Shown here: in pieces, positions 22,055 through 31,430 of the stretch
How the letters are laid out: every line of letters begins with the position of its first letter
Numbering within the stretch: position 1 is the stretch's first letter
Assembly: GCA_034769895.1 (NCBI GenBank)
Contig: CM068373.1
Coordinates: 20,069,967-20,133,966, forward strand
Source: Magicicada septendecula
Taxonomy: Eukaryota; Arthropoda; Insecta; Hemiptera; Cicadidae
DNA: 64,000 bases
Reading direction: 5' to 3'
Made by a program: the position numbers and the translations under genes
The notes under the pieces: generated by a model
The model's input: only the letters and a program-made list of their open reading frames with translations
The model's database searches: none
Told to the model about the DNA's origin: nothing

Positions 22055-22385
22055 CTAAATAACAGATTTTAATAAAGGGGATACACAAAATTCAGTCTGT
22101 TCATTGGTTAAATTTTTGTTATTTTTTATTGCTTTTTTAATTTCTAAAATTTCTAACAAATCCATTTTTTTACCTTTTTGTATGTTGTGGAGTAGTGTTA
22201 TGTTTTTTGTGTCTATGAAGTGATTGTGTTGTAAGCAATGATCTGCAAAACCTGTATTAGATGTATTGGTTAAAATCGCCTTCTTATGTTCAGAAATGCG
22301 ATGTTTCAGAGCACGACCACATTGTCCGATATAAATAGCATCGCATTCTGCACAGTGTATAAAAGGTTTTATAAAATGGTTTCCT
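22055..22385 (-). pseudogene. Penelope-like GIY-YIG endonuclease domain
   Basis: The minus strand is open for ~110 codons. It reads HCAECDAIYIGQCGRALKHR then ISEHKKAI, FADHCLQHNHFIDTKNI and LLHNIQKGKKMDLLEILEIK, ending NEQTEFCVSPLLK before the stop at 22055-22057. CxxC before Y-I-G-Q and the H..N..H segment mark the Penelope endonuclease. The reverse transcriptase is missing upstream. It differs from the 13.4-kb copy at many residues, so it is a separate subfamily. Confidence 0.75.
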
Positions 22386-22914
22386 GTTTAACCATTTTTT
22401 CGTTTAAAGTTCTGTTAGTTTTAACGTGCGTGTGCATGATGACAAATTATTGATGACCTACTTTTAATGTGCAAAATGTTCACAAATTTATATGAAAAAT
22501 ACTGCAAAGCTTTTTTAGTACGGTGTTCCACGTGGCTAAAGATAAGCGGAAGGTTATTATAAAGCAACAGTTAATGTTTGTAACGTCCGGCTATTGAACT
22601 CCTCACCTTTCTATTTTCCATTGATGGGTGGGGAGGGGTGCGCCCATCGATCTGGTCCTCAGTTACACATGCGCCCCCATAAATTCGAAGGTTGCCTATG
22701 ACTGGTCTACGCCATAGTTTCCCAACACTAGACGGCTCTAGGTTCCAGGGTGCACTGAGGAGCGAGTAACAGGTAAGATGATGTTAAGAATTTTGGTGGC
22801 CTAAGTATTTTTGGTTATTACATTTATCGCAAAACTGTACTAAACTTTTTCTACATGTTTTACCATCTACTTCAATTTTGTACGATGTCACAGAAAAATT
22901 CTACTGTTTTATCA
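22386..22914. other. Gene-free intron sequence
   Basis: 22545-22760 is GC-richer (around GGGTGGGGAGGGGTGCGCC) and may be a non-coding repeat; nothing could be named. Confidence 0.4.
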
Positions 22915-23345
22915 TTTTCTTCTTCTTCTCCTCCTCTTTAAGGATTATGTTATATAAACCTGTTCCGGCACCTGTCTCATCCTCGGACGAACCACGTCTC
23001 TTCTACCAGTGGCTTTATACTTCAGTGCCGCTTTCGGCAATCGATCCTCTGTCATCCTTTGCAGATGGAGCTCACCGTTGTCTTCTGCAAATTGAAATAA
23101 TTTCATTTATATCCTATACTTCGATTTCTGCTCTGATATCTTAATTCCTTATACTATCTTGCAATGTATAGATTTCAGAGAAACTGCATTTCACCACTCT
23201 GAAACTTGCCGCTTTTCTATTTTGTCATGACCCACGCCTCACTTGCATAAATCAACGTGGGTATTGAAATTGTCTTATAATCGTTATGCTGTGTCTTGTT
23301 TTGTTTCTAATATTTCTATGAATCGTACCACAAATATTCCTAAAT
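22915..23345 (-). pseudogene. LINE reverse transcriptase tail, degraded copy
   Basis: Nucleotide-level similarity to 28860-29270 is obvious: both share CTGTCATCCTTTGCAG/CTGTCATTCTTTGCAG, TTTTGTCATGACCCACGCCTC and CTGTGTCTTGTTTTGTTTC. On the minus strand this is the post-RT tail of the same LINE family. Like the other copy, its 3' end abuts a TTC-rich tract (22918-22940). Many stops. Confidence 0.6.
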
Positions 23346-23514
23346 AGGTTTTATAATATCCATCTAATTTTATAGACATAAATCTTTAATGATATGAACA
23401 AATTCATTACCGAAGGGCAGAGTTGTCGTAAAAACGGCTTTCATGAAGAGCTTCTTCTGAGAGGGCGCTGAAGAAATTACCTTTGAAAATGAGGAAATCG
23501 GCTAAAAAGATTAT

Positions 23515-23762
23515 GAAACATTAGTCTACGGTGAGCAGACGAGTCGCCTACTTCGGCTTGTCGAGACACTGTTACTGAAACATTAGTCTACGGTGAGCAG
23601 ACGAGTCGCCTACTTCGGCTTGTCGAGATACTGTTACTGAAACATTAGTCTACGGTGAGCAGACGAGTCGCCTACTTCGGCTTGTCGAGATACTGTTACT
23701 GAAACATTAGTCTACGGTGAGCAGGCGAGTCGCCTACTTCGGCATGTCGAGACACTGTTACG
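23515..23762 (+). repeat. Four tandem units of 62 bp
   Basis: Units start at 23515, 23577, 23639 and 23701 with GAAACATTAGTCTACGGTGA, each ending near ACTGTTACT. The units are almost identical. The last unit runs directly into the LTR that starts TGTTACGAC. Confidence 0.9.
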
Positions 23763-24293
23763 ACATTACAGAACTCTCTGCGTGTTTCTCGAATGTTCCA
23801 GAGGAATCCGGCTGTAATGTTGTGTGCGTACGTGATTTCAACATGCATTCGCGAGACTTTTCTAGACGTCGCCAGCCGCGCGCACTGTGTGAAGTCCACA
23901 ATCAATTACGTCCTAGTGTAGCGCTGATGCGTAGTAAGTGGAATGTTCTGGTGTCTGAGCGGGGTATAAATACAAGGTTTCGGCGGCGCTTAGTTCAGTT
24001 ATTGTCGGGCGATTACTCTGTGCGTTGAAGAGGTTATTAGTGAAAAGTAATTATTGTGGCGAAGTGTTATGTGTTTTATAATCGTGCAGGACAATTGTAA
24101 TACAATTGTGTTTTATATTAGTTTACATTTTATTGCGAGTGAACAATTTTTATTTGATTTGTTGTAAGAGACTATCTTGTTGATTACGAACTTTTTAACT
24201 GTGATAATTAAAGCTGGTGATTAGTGACTTAATTGGTGTCTTGTATTTTGTTTTCCACTGTACCATACGACGATCAGTTAGACCGTCGTAACA
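23756..24293 (+). mobile_element. Solo LTR, family 1 (538 bp)
   Basis: Starts TGTTACGAC and ends GTCGTAACA, perfect 9-bp inverted termini. A TATAAATAC box lies near 23964, and AATTAAAGCTGGTGATTAG lies near the 3' end. The same layout occurs at 63284-63843. No internal retrotransposon sequence follows. The flanks read ACAC and ATAC, so the target duplication is imperfect or eroded. Confidence 0.75.
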
Positions 24294-26313
24294 ATACTTT
24301 TATATAGAATAAAAAATAAATAAACATTTTGAATCGTAAAAAAGAAAAATAGAATTCGCGATACTGATTGAAGACTTGTTGGGCACTTGCTACCCGCCGA
24401 ATTTACCCAGGCTAGCTAGTGGAGAAGGGGTGGGGTTCCTTGGTAGATATTAACACCACCTACGTCCGTATCAATAAGTGTGAGTGGTAACCAGAAATCC
24501 AATTCACTTATATATAGTTTTTTTTTGTTTTTTTTTAAGGGCGCCACTCCGTGCAGGGAAAACCAACGGGCGAACACGGAGATTCAATCCCGTCCCAATA
24601 AGGTTGATCACTAAACCACTTGATAAGGCAGTTTGCTCAAATTTACTATACCAATCATGTAAGGCTTACAAAATATACAAAATAAGAAATCATATTCTAT
24701 TTTATTAAGTTTTGCTTGTATCTCCAAACAACAATGAGAGTAAATGACTGTATATCATTAGCTGATGCCGCAATAATAATAAATGTTTAAACTGACAACA
24801 ACTTAAATCTAAATAACTTATGTAATACGCTACACTAATGTATACAGTATTTATGTGGCGCAGAAGTGATAATCCCTCGAAGAGTAACTCTCCGCAAGTC
24901 CGTGTCGAAACACCACTCGTGACACAGTTTAGGAAATTAATCAAGGAAAAGATACACTCACCACAAGTTCTCCGCGTAATGCACGCACAATCGAACAGTA
25001 AGCGTATCGGAAGTCCAGGTCGGTCGCGGAACGCGGCGGCGGAATGCGGAAATCCGCGGCGGCAGAAAGAAGTCTCCAGATGACAGCACCAAGCCCCAGG
25101 TGTGAAAATGCTCCAAAGTAACAGCAATCAGGGTCCCAGGTAGTTCAGGAATCAAAATTAAACCCTGTAATTTCATTAAATAATAGTATTGTGCATATAA
25201 CATCTTCCTATGCAAACATTGAACACTAATTCATTCACTAGAACGTGTTTTACATTTTTTTCTTATTTCACCAAGTTTATCTACCAAAATACTCGAAATA
25301 CAATTAGATATTCAAAGTACAAAAGCAAGTTACTAAATTTACATTAAATTTCTGACCACAGCCCGGTAATTACATCGCTGTTAGCTTTAGTTACAACAGC
25401 TGTGGCGGCACTGCCTACTTGATCGTGCCTTTCGTTGCTACTCCTACTGAACTCGAGGTTCACAATGTAATTGTTACCTTTTGATTAACATTATTTACAA
25501 CAATATTAAATTATAGGTAATACTATTTACAAAATTACTTTCTACAGATATATTACAATATTAAAAGTTTACTTTGTACAAATGAGGAATACACTTTCAC
25601 GTAAAGACAAGATATTGTGCTTCTCAATTGAGGGAGCATGTGCCGTCCCACACTTACGATATTAACCATAAATTAAGCTTTTAGTTACAAATAATTTATT
25701 AATAAGTTGAAGTTAAAATGTAAATATAATAGTAATTCAATTAATTGGCTTGAGATATTCTGTGAGCACATTACACTGTGAGGTTGACAAACAGTACTGT
25801 CCATACATGATTGGCAAAGTTTAACCAAGTACATAAAGTTATAATTTGGAACAATTTACACTCGCTTTTCCCGCAATCGAAAATAGATTAAGATATTTTC
25901 GGTAAACTGCCTTACCTTTTCGCACTTGGCTAAGTGCATAGATCCTCACGTCGAGGAAAGGGTTGTACTGCAGCGCTCGAAACGTTGACTCTCAGTAGTA
26001 GGCGAACTTGACCAGCAATGACTCATTTCAAGACTGCCACAATCTTGGGTTCCTACATAGTTAGGCTTCCTACCGAATTGGGGTCTTATCAGTTGCTGAT
26101 AAGAACGGACCGGCTGGGTAGATCGTAACAGCTGTGCTCTAGATATCGACATTGTTTGCATGCACAACAATGATAACTATACTCAGGTTGATCAGGCCTG
26201 ATTTCGATAAAGTATTGAGCTATTTTACTGCTACACACTTGCTGAAACATATTACAACAATGATTTTAAAAAACACAAACACTTGATAGTTTCACAATTT
26301 ATTCTTAACATCT
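24294..26313. other. Gene-free intron sequence
   Basis: AT-rich, with short open frames only. At 24545-24645 (minus strand) there is a weak tRNA-like A/B box pair, and at 25955-26160 a moderately GC-rich block. Neither can be named. Confidence 0.45.
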
Positions 26314-26345
26314 GACAATTGTTTCAGCCTATTAGGCTGCTAAAG
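26314..26345 (-). ncRNA. Degenerate hammerhead-like motif
   Basis: Minus strand: CTTTAGC in the first-core position, perfect stem II AGCC/GGCT, GAAAC, palindromic ACAATTGT, GTC. It lies 3' of a Penelope tail relic at 26750-26900. Confidence 0.3.
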
Positions 26346-26346
26346 A

Positions 26347-26493
26347 ACTGCTAATTGTCACGTTCCGGACGAAGCTTTTCAGTGTTTCCACCATTTTCAA
26401 GTCCCAAACCACGACGAACAATTTGTCGTGGTTTGGGACTTGAAATCGGTGGAAACACTGAAAGGCCTCGTCCGGAACATGATAAGTAGCAGT
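26347..26493. mobile_element. Foldback element, ~70-bp arms
   Basis: ACTGCTAATTGTCACGTTCC on the left mirrors GGAACATGATAAGTAGCAGT on the right. The arms share TTTCAGTGTTTCCACC and CAAGTCCCAAACCACGAC. The loop is near 26420. No ORF. Confidence 0.75.
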
Positions 26494-26628
26494 TCAGCAA
26501 GTAAACACGACAGTGTTTGAATTACAGAGACTGTTAATTCAAATAGCAAGATGAATAAATACAAAGAATGTGTATGAGGGCGAACATGTATTAAGAGTGT
26601 GAATATGGACATTGGACATGTGTGTGTG

Positions 26629-26728
26629 GTGATGTGAATGGTGAGGGGGGTTGAAGAGCTAGTATAGGAAAAGTCAAGTGATGTGAATGGTGAGGGGGGT
26701 TGAAGAGCTAGTATAGGAAAAGTCAAGT
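26629..26728 (+). repeat. Tandem duplication of 49 bp
   Basis: GATGTGAATGGTGAGGGGGG at 26631 repeats at 26680, followed each time by TTGAAGAGCTAGTATAGG. Confidence 0.9.
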
Positions 26729-26749
26729 GACTGTTAATTATAATAGAAA

Positions 26750-26900
26750 TTCAACTTTTAATATTAACTAAACTAAACTACAGCTTTTAACAAAGCAGAT
26801 ACAAAGAATTCTGTTTATTTATTTTTTTAACTTTTGTAAAACTAGAATTAATATTAAGTTAAAATTTTAGCATGTCAGTTAAATCTATTAGTACTGTTAC
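26750..26900 (-). pseudogene. Penelope-like 3' coding tail relic
   Basis: The minus strand reads a NKQNSLYLLC-type end resembling the NEQTEFCVSPLLK terminus of the endonuclease at 22055-22385. It is followed downstream by the motif at 26314-26345. Weak, based on a short match plus position. Confidence 0.3.
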
Positions 26901-27159
26901 TGTGGGGTTATTGGTAAATCTATCCAAGTCCATTCGTGTGGATTTAATGAAAAATTAGGAAGGTGATTTTTAAGTTAATTTTTTATTATTAATATAATTT
27001 GTTTATTGATTACATAGCTGTTAAAAAATAAAAAGAACAATAGAGATGCATAAGAAATGTCGTTTTTGAAACATCTTGATATATCATTAAAACCTGAACT
27101 AGGACAGTTTTACCACTTAATCTCTTGATATTTGTTAATTTTAATGATATGGTTTTCAG

Positions 27160-27288
27160 CTGACAGAAAAGGTGACATCGGACAAGAGACGACTTGCACG
27201 AGCGACGGTCAGGAGTATAAGGAAGGCGAAAGGTTTTACCCAGCCGAAGCGCCCTGCAAGAAGTGTATCTGCGCGGAAGGTTACAACG
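27160..27288 (+). CDS. VWC-repeat protein, exon 4 (first half of next VWC module)
   Basis: Acceptor GGTTTTCAG, donor GTAAGA. Length 129 bp, phase 1 to phase 1. It encodes ETTCTSDGQEYKEGERFYPA then EAPCKKCICAEGYN, giving the C..G..Y..GE.FYP...PC..C.C signature that is the clearest VWC hallmark in the window. With exon 5 it forms a ten-cysteine module. A 105-bp intron separates the two halves. Confidence 0.9.
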
Positions 27289-27393
27289 GTAAGACATAAC
27301 ACGTTTGTTTCGTGATTTCATATAGTAACCAATAGGTCTATCCTACGTCCACGTAGAGTATTATTGTAGAAACGTTTATTGGTATGTACGCAG

Positions 27394-27525
27394 GTACGCT
27401 GGCGGAGCCGTGGTGCAGGGACATCAGCTGCGAGCTGGACCTACAGTACAGTGAACAGATCGCGTCCGGCTGTATTCCAGTCTACTACGGCGAGAAGAGC
27501 TGTTGCCCAATAGACTGGCGCTGTC
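27394..27525 (+). CDS. VWC-repeat protein, exon 5 (second half of VWC module)
   Basis: Acceptor GTATGTACGCAG, donor GTGAGT. Length 132 bp, phase 1 to 1. It encodes GTLAEPWCRDISCELDLQYS, then GCIPVYYGEKSCCPIDWRC with six cysteines. The GC.PVY...CCP..W.C ending is the canonical VWC terminus. Confidence 0.9.
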
Positions 27526-28544
27526 GTGAGTATTCACTGTGAGCTGTTTTGCCGACTGTCTTTTTCGTAAATTTATGCCAGAAGGACACAATGACGTAAT
27601 AGATCAATGAAACATTAGTGACTAAACAGCGCAGTTGAAGGCATGCAAATCCTCCAGCCGTTTCTACATCCCCCCAACGGTCTCAGCCAGCTACTAGTAG
27701 TGCTGTATCCTGCCCAGCACCCCTTAGACATGAGCCGGCATAAGCCGTGTTTATTACCAGTTTGTTCAGCATATGTGAACTTGAACGTTTTCCAGTTTCA
27801 GCCATAAGTTGTTGTTTTTCGATTAAATATTCTATTGAGTCTTTTAAACCTCTATTAATTTTTAATAACCATATTAATATTATTGTATGAAATACCACAG
27901 ACTACTTTTTATATAGCTCAAGAATCCTTTTTTAGAAATGTGAGTCTTTATTGATTGCTGAGCTGCCTTTGGTTGGATTTTGTTGTCCATGGCGTTATCA
28001 CTAACTATATATAAAATACTGACGCAGAAGACAATTATATTCGATAAAAATTTAATAATTTAATAATTTTTATTGAAAATAAATGTGTTCCGCGTCAATA
28101 AATGAAATATTGTAAGCTATAATTAATTATAATAAATATTAATTATAATAAATATAATTATGCAATATTACTTCAAAGAAAATTATTACATATCTCGACG
28201 AGATGAAGTTTTTCAAGCATGTATTTGCAACTGTCAAACCAAACACAATCGCAAATTGGATGATTTGAAGGGTATGGAATTTCTCTGATTCTCTAGATTT
28301 CTCAACTGTGTGCTGTTTTGTCACTGCAGTAGATAGAAGTTGTGCTATTGTGACATTATGCTATTCTGCCTGAATTCCTCTGTCGATCATAGTTAACACC
28401 TCTGTAGCGTTATCTTCTGAACTTGTCAAAACAATTGCAGACGGAACGTAAGTTTATTCACCAAGCTAAAAGAAAAAGACGAGTCATCGTAATACATATA
28501 CACATTTATGTATGTCTGTTATGTTATTTTATATATGTATGATA

Positions 28545-28547
<3 letters not shown>
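27526..28547. other. Intron, nothing recognised
   Basis: AT-rich intron with only short spurious frames. Confidence 0.5.

Positions 28548-28624
<77 letters not shown>
28548..28624 (+). repeat. (GT)n microsatellite
   Basis: About 38 perfect GT units. Confidence 0.95.
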
Positions 28625-28627
<3 letters not shown>

Positions 28628-28659
28628 CGAATGAGTACGCACGCGCAAGTCATTTTGTC

Positions 28660-28693
28660 TTCTTCTTCTTCTTCTTCTTCTTCTTCTTCTTCT

Positions 28694-28732
<39 letters not shown>

Positions 28733-28840
28733 TCCTCTTCCTCTTCCTCTTCCTCTTCCTCTTCTTCTTCTTCTTCTTCTTCTTCTTCTTCTTCTTCTTC
28801 TTCTTCTTCTTCTTCTTCTTCTTCTTCTTCTTCTTCTTCA
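28660..28840 (+). repeat. (TTC)n microsatellite with CCTCTT interruptions
   Basis: About 60 TTC units, with a central block of TTCCTC. It directly abuts the 3' end of the minus-strand LINE copy, so on that strand it is a (GAA)n tail. It causes spurious poly-Ser and poly-Lys frames. Confidence 0.95.
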
Positions 28841-28842
28841 AG

Positions 28843-29525
28843 AATTAGGTTATATACAGTAAACCTGGCCCAGCACCCATCTCATCCTCGGACGACACAC
28901 GTCTCTTCTATCAATGGCTTTATAGTTCAGTGCCGCTTTCACCAATCGATCCTCTGTCATTCTTTGCAGGTGATCCCACCATTGTCTTCTGTAAATTGAA
29001 ATTATGTCCTTTACTCCGGGTTCTGCTCTGATATCTTCATTCCTTATTCTATCTTGCACTGTATAATTTAAAGTATTTCGAAGAAACTGCATTTCAGCAC
29101 TATGAATCTTGCCGCTTTCCTTTTTTGTCATGACCCACGCCTCACTCGCATAAATCAACGAGGGAATTGCAACTGTCTTATAAAATTTAATCCCTGTGCT
29201 GTGTCTTGTTTTATTTCTAAGATTTCTATGAAACGTACCACAAATATTTCTAAATTTATTTATCTTCTCTCTTATATCATATTCAGATTCATAGCTTACT
29301 ACACAGTCAAGATATTTGAAACGGCTCACTCGTTCAAAAGTGCTGTTGTTTATAACTATCTTAGTCCTCACTGGATATTTACCTTTAAAGGTCATGGTTT
29401 TGGTCTTTCTTACTGATATTGTCAAGTGAGTACTCTCTTGCCACTTCTTGTAATCGAAACATAGCTCTTTGTAAATCATCGTCATTTTTGCATAAGAACT
29501 ATGTCATCCACATATATCAGGGAAC
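28843..29525 (-). pseudogene. LINE reverse transcriptase C-terminal part
   Basis: The minus strand shows YVDDIVLMQ (the catalytic YxDD box) near 29480-29510, then a frameshift. A 211-codon frame follows with KTKTMTFKGKYPV, FKYLDCVVSYESEYDIREKI, YASEAWVMTKKESGKIHSAE and QWWDHLQRMTEDRLVKAALN. This is the palm/thumb and tail of a non-LTR reverse transcriptase. It is antisense to the host gene. The 3' end is the (GAA)n tract. A degraded sister copy lies at 22915-23345. Confidence 0.8.
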
Positions 29526-29739
29526 TCATACAAATTGATTTGTTAAGCTGTATTCCCGACGTCATTCTGGATTTCTATGCCCTCAACATATCGTCAACGT
29601 ATATTCGATATTTCTTTGCCACCAAAAAATATTTTCAGTAGGAAGAAAAACTCTTCATTAATGTAGTGATTGCATTTATCTAAATCGTGTGACGTGTAAA
29701 TTCCACCACAGAAACCTTTTAGTAATCACTCCCAGTAAG

Positions 29740-30056
29740 AAATTACTGAGTACTTGTTTAGTTTTGGAATTTGGCTTTATAAACCATCGGTGATCCCGCT
29801 GTGGCCCATGTTTGGACCACAGTGCGTCATCAATTTGTTTTCCTATTTTATTTTTCGCGTTTTTATCTACCAAAAAAAGTATTTCAACGTTCTTAAGTAT
29901 TTCTGTGCAAAATTCTAACTTTATATTCCGGTTATGTTAGAATAAAAATGTTTTAAAAAAACGATCAAAATATCAAGAATCGAAAATTGCCCCCTTTGAT
30001 CCGTACGTGTATTGCTTATTTAATAATGAAAATATCGGTATGGAGAACTATACATG
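29740..30056 (+). repeat. Extension shared with the 43.8-kb family A copy
   Basis: CCATCGGTGATCCCGCTGTG, GGACCACAGTGCGTCA and ATTGCCCCCTTTGATCCGTA recur in reverse at about 44520-44760. Similarity between these two family A copies therefore continues at least 300 bp beyond the ACTTCCATG terminus, and the mobile unit may be larger than the inverted-terminus core. Confidence 0.6.
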
Positions 30057-30472
30057 ACTTCCATGATCTAAGACTTATATTTTAAATCATTTTCGAAATG
30101 AAATATTTCCATAGAAAATACTACTTTCTTCAGCCTTAACCGCAGAACTGTGGTCACTAACGTATACCACCTCACGTTAGCGCACTCGATTTTCACTGAT
30201 GTTGGCAATCGGTGGCACTGCCGAAACGTCTGGTTTTGCAATCAATAGGCCTTGAGTCCTCTACAACTCGGGCACGTATCCAAAAAATTGTTTGATTCTG
30301 TTTGAATTTGCTGCAGTTATCGTTCGGCGTAGAAAAAATTCTACACACAGACACTTTTCGGAAAATGACTTTTCTTCATGTTTTGAGGGTAGTACAATCA
30401 GAATCAGCCCTCATCACGAACACGATTTTTTCGCGATCACCGTACTTCAATTTCATTACGGAACGTGGAAGT
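30057..30472 (+). mobile_element. Family A repeat, copy 3, with embedded insertion
   Basis: Bounded by ACTTCCATGATC and GAACGTGGAAGT. An inserted block (about 30125-30245) replaces part of the usual interior and carries a hammerhead-like motif. The same block sits at the same place in the copies at 43798 and 61960. Confidence 0.65.
30196..30230 (+). ncRNA. Hammerhead-like motif inside family A insertion
   Basis: CTGATGT core (last base changed), stem II GGCA/TGCC, GAAAC directly followed by GTC. There is essentially no stem III. Confidence 0.35.
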
Positions 30473-30680
30473 AAAAGCGATCAAACTGAAAATTGACCCC
30501 CGTGATTCCCACATTAATTGCTTATTTAATAATAAGAAAACTGTTAATCGCTGCCAAAACAGACATTACACGTATATAATGGTTGTTACACATAATTACA
30601 GAGATTCATTTGTGTATAATTAGTAAAATAGTTTTACCTTTTTCTTGTCCGTCTGGTGGCCTTTTCTCTATATTTAATTC

Positions 30681-30712
30681 TACGCGTTTCGGGACATATA
30701 CCCCATCATCAG
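30681..30712 (-). ncRNA. Hammerhead-like motif
   Basis: Minus strand: CTGATGA, stem II GGG/CCC, GAAAC, then GCGTA. The first core is perfect and the cleavage triplet would be GTA. Confidence 0.35.
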
Positions 30713-30906
30713 CAATATCCCTTGGTGAAGTTTGTCGATCATTAAAATATTAAAAACATTTTATATACAATTTATACACATAACAATAAATATAATATAA
30801 ACATAAAAAATAAAAAATATACGTAAAATCCCCAAACTTGAGACACACGCGATATCAGTGGTGCGCACCACGACATGCTTATAGTCGACTCAAATATAGT
30901 CGTGTG

Positions 30907-30913
30907 CGTGTGA

Positions 30914-30979
<66 letters not shown>
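30907..30979 (+). repeat. (GT)n microsatellite
   Basis: About 30 GT units in the intron before exon 6. Confidence 0.95.
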
Positions 30980-30980
<1 letters not shown>

Positions 30981-31080
30981 GGGTGTTAATGTTTGTAATT
31001 AATGTATTAATATTTTACTAGTGTTTGCAAAGAGATTGGACAAACATTACTCCTTACTCATTTCTCTTTACTCATTTCAG

Positions 31081-31140
31081 CAAAGAGATCGGACAGAGTA
31101 GTTCGACGCAAGAAGCCGGCTCCTGGCTTTAGACAAAATG
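31081..31140 (+). CDS. VWC-repeat protein, exon 6 (basic linker)
   Basis: Acceptor TTTACTCATTTCAG, donor GTAAAG. Exactly 60 bp, phase 1 to 1. It encodes PKRSDRVVRRKKPAPGFRQN, a basic, cysteine-free linker between VWC modules. RVVR fits the minimal furin-type R-x-x-R pattern, so proteolytic processing is possible but unproven. Small symmetric exons like this can be skipped without a frameshift. The next intron (6.05 kb) contains the large minisatellite. Confidence 0.75.
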
Positions 31141-31199
31141 GTAAAGTATTGTTTTTTAATATAACCGTCTGTATCGTCTGTATACGTGTAATTACTTGC

Positions 31200-31424
31200 T
31201 AGAAATAGTGCAAGGCTATTGCAGAACGTTCTACATATTTCTCAACAGAACCAGCTGTAATGTTGTGTGCGTACGTGATTCTCAACATACGTTAACGAGA
31301 CTGTTCCAGACTCACAGGTCCGCGCGCACTGTGTTGAAGCCCGCGATCAATTACAGTGTTACGCCGGGCTCTGCTGGGATAGCCGAGAAACATGTGGAAC
31401 TTTCTGTAATTGCGTAACAATATG
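31200..31424 (+). repeat. Partial LTR of family 1
   Basis: GCAGAACGTTCTACATATTT, GTAATGTTGTGTGCGTACGTG and CCGCGCGCACTGTGTTGAAG match the 5' half of the LTR at 23756-24293. The 3' half (TATA onward) is missing. Only ~6 bp separate its end from the 49-bp minisatellite. Confidence 0.65.
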
Positions 31425-31430
31425 AATTGA

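Noticed and set aside
24545..24645. tRNA-derived SINE head on the minus strand
   Set aside because: A- and B-box-like words are present but weak, and no cloverleaf or second copy was found.
28508..28999. 163-codon poly-Cys/Val and poly-Ser open frame
   Set aside because: It is simply translation of the (GT)n and (TTC)n microsatellites.
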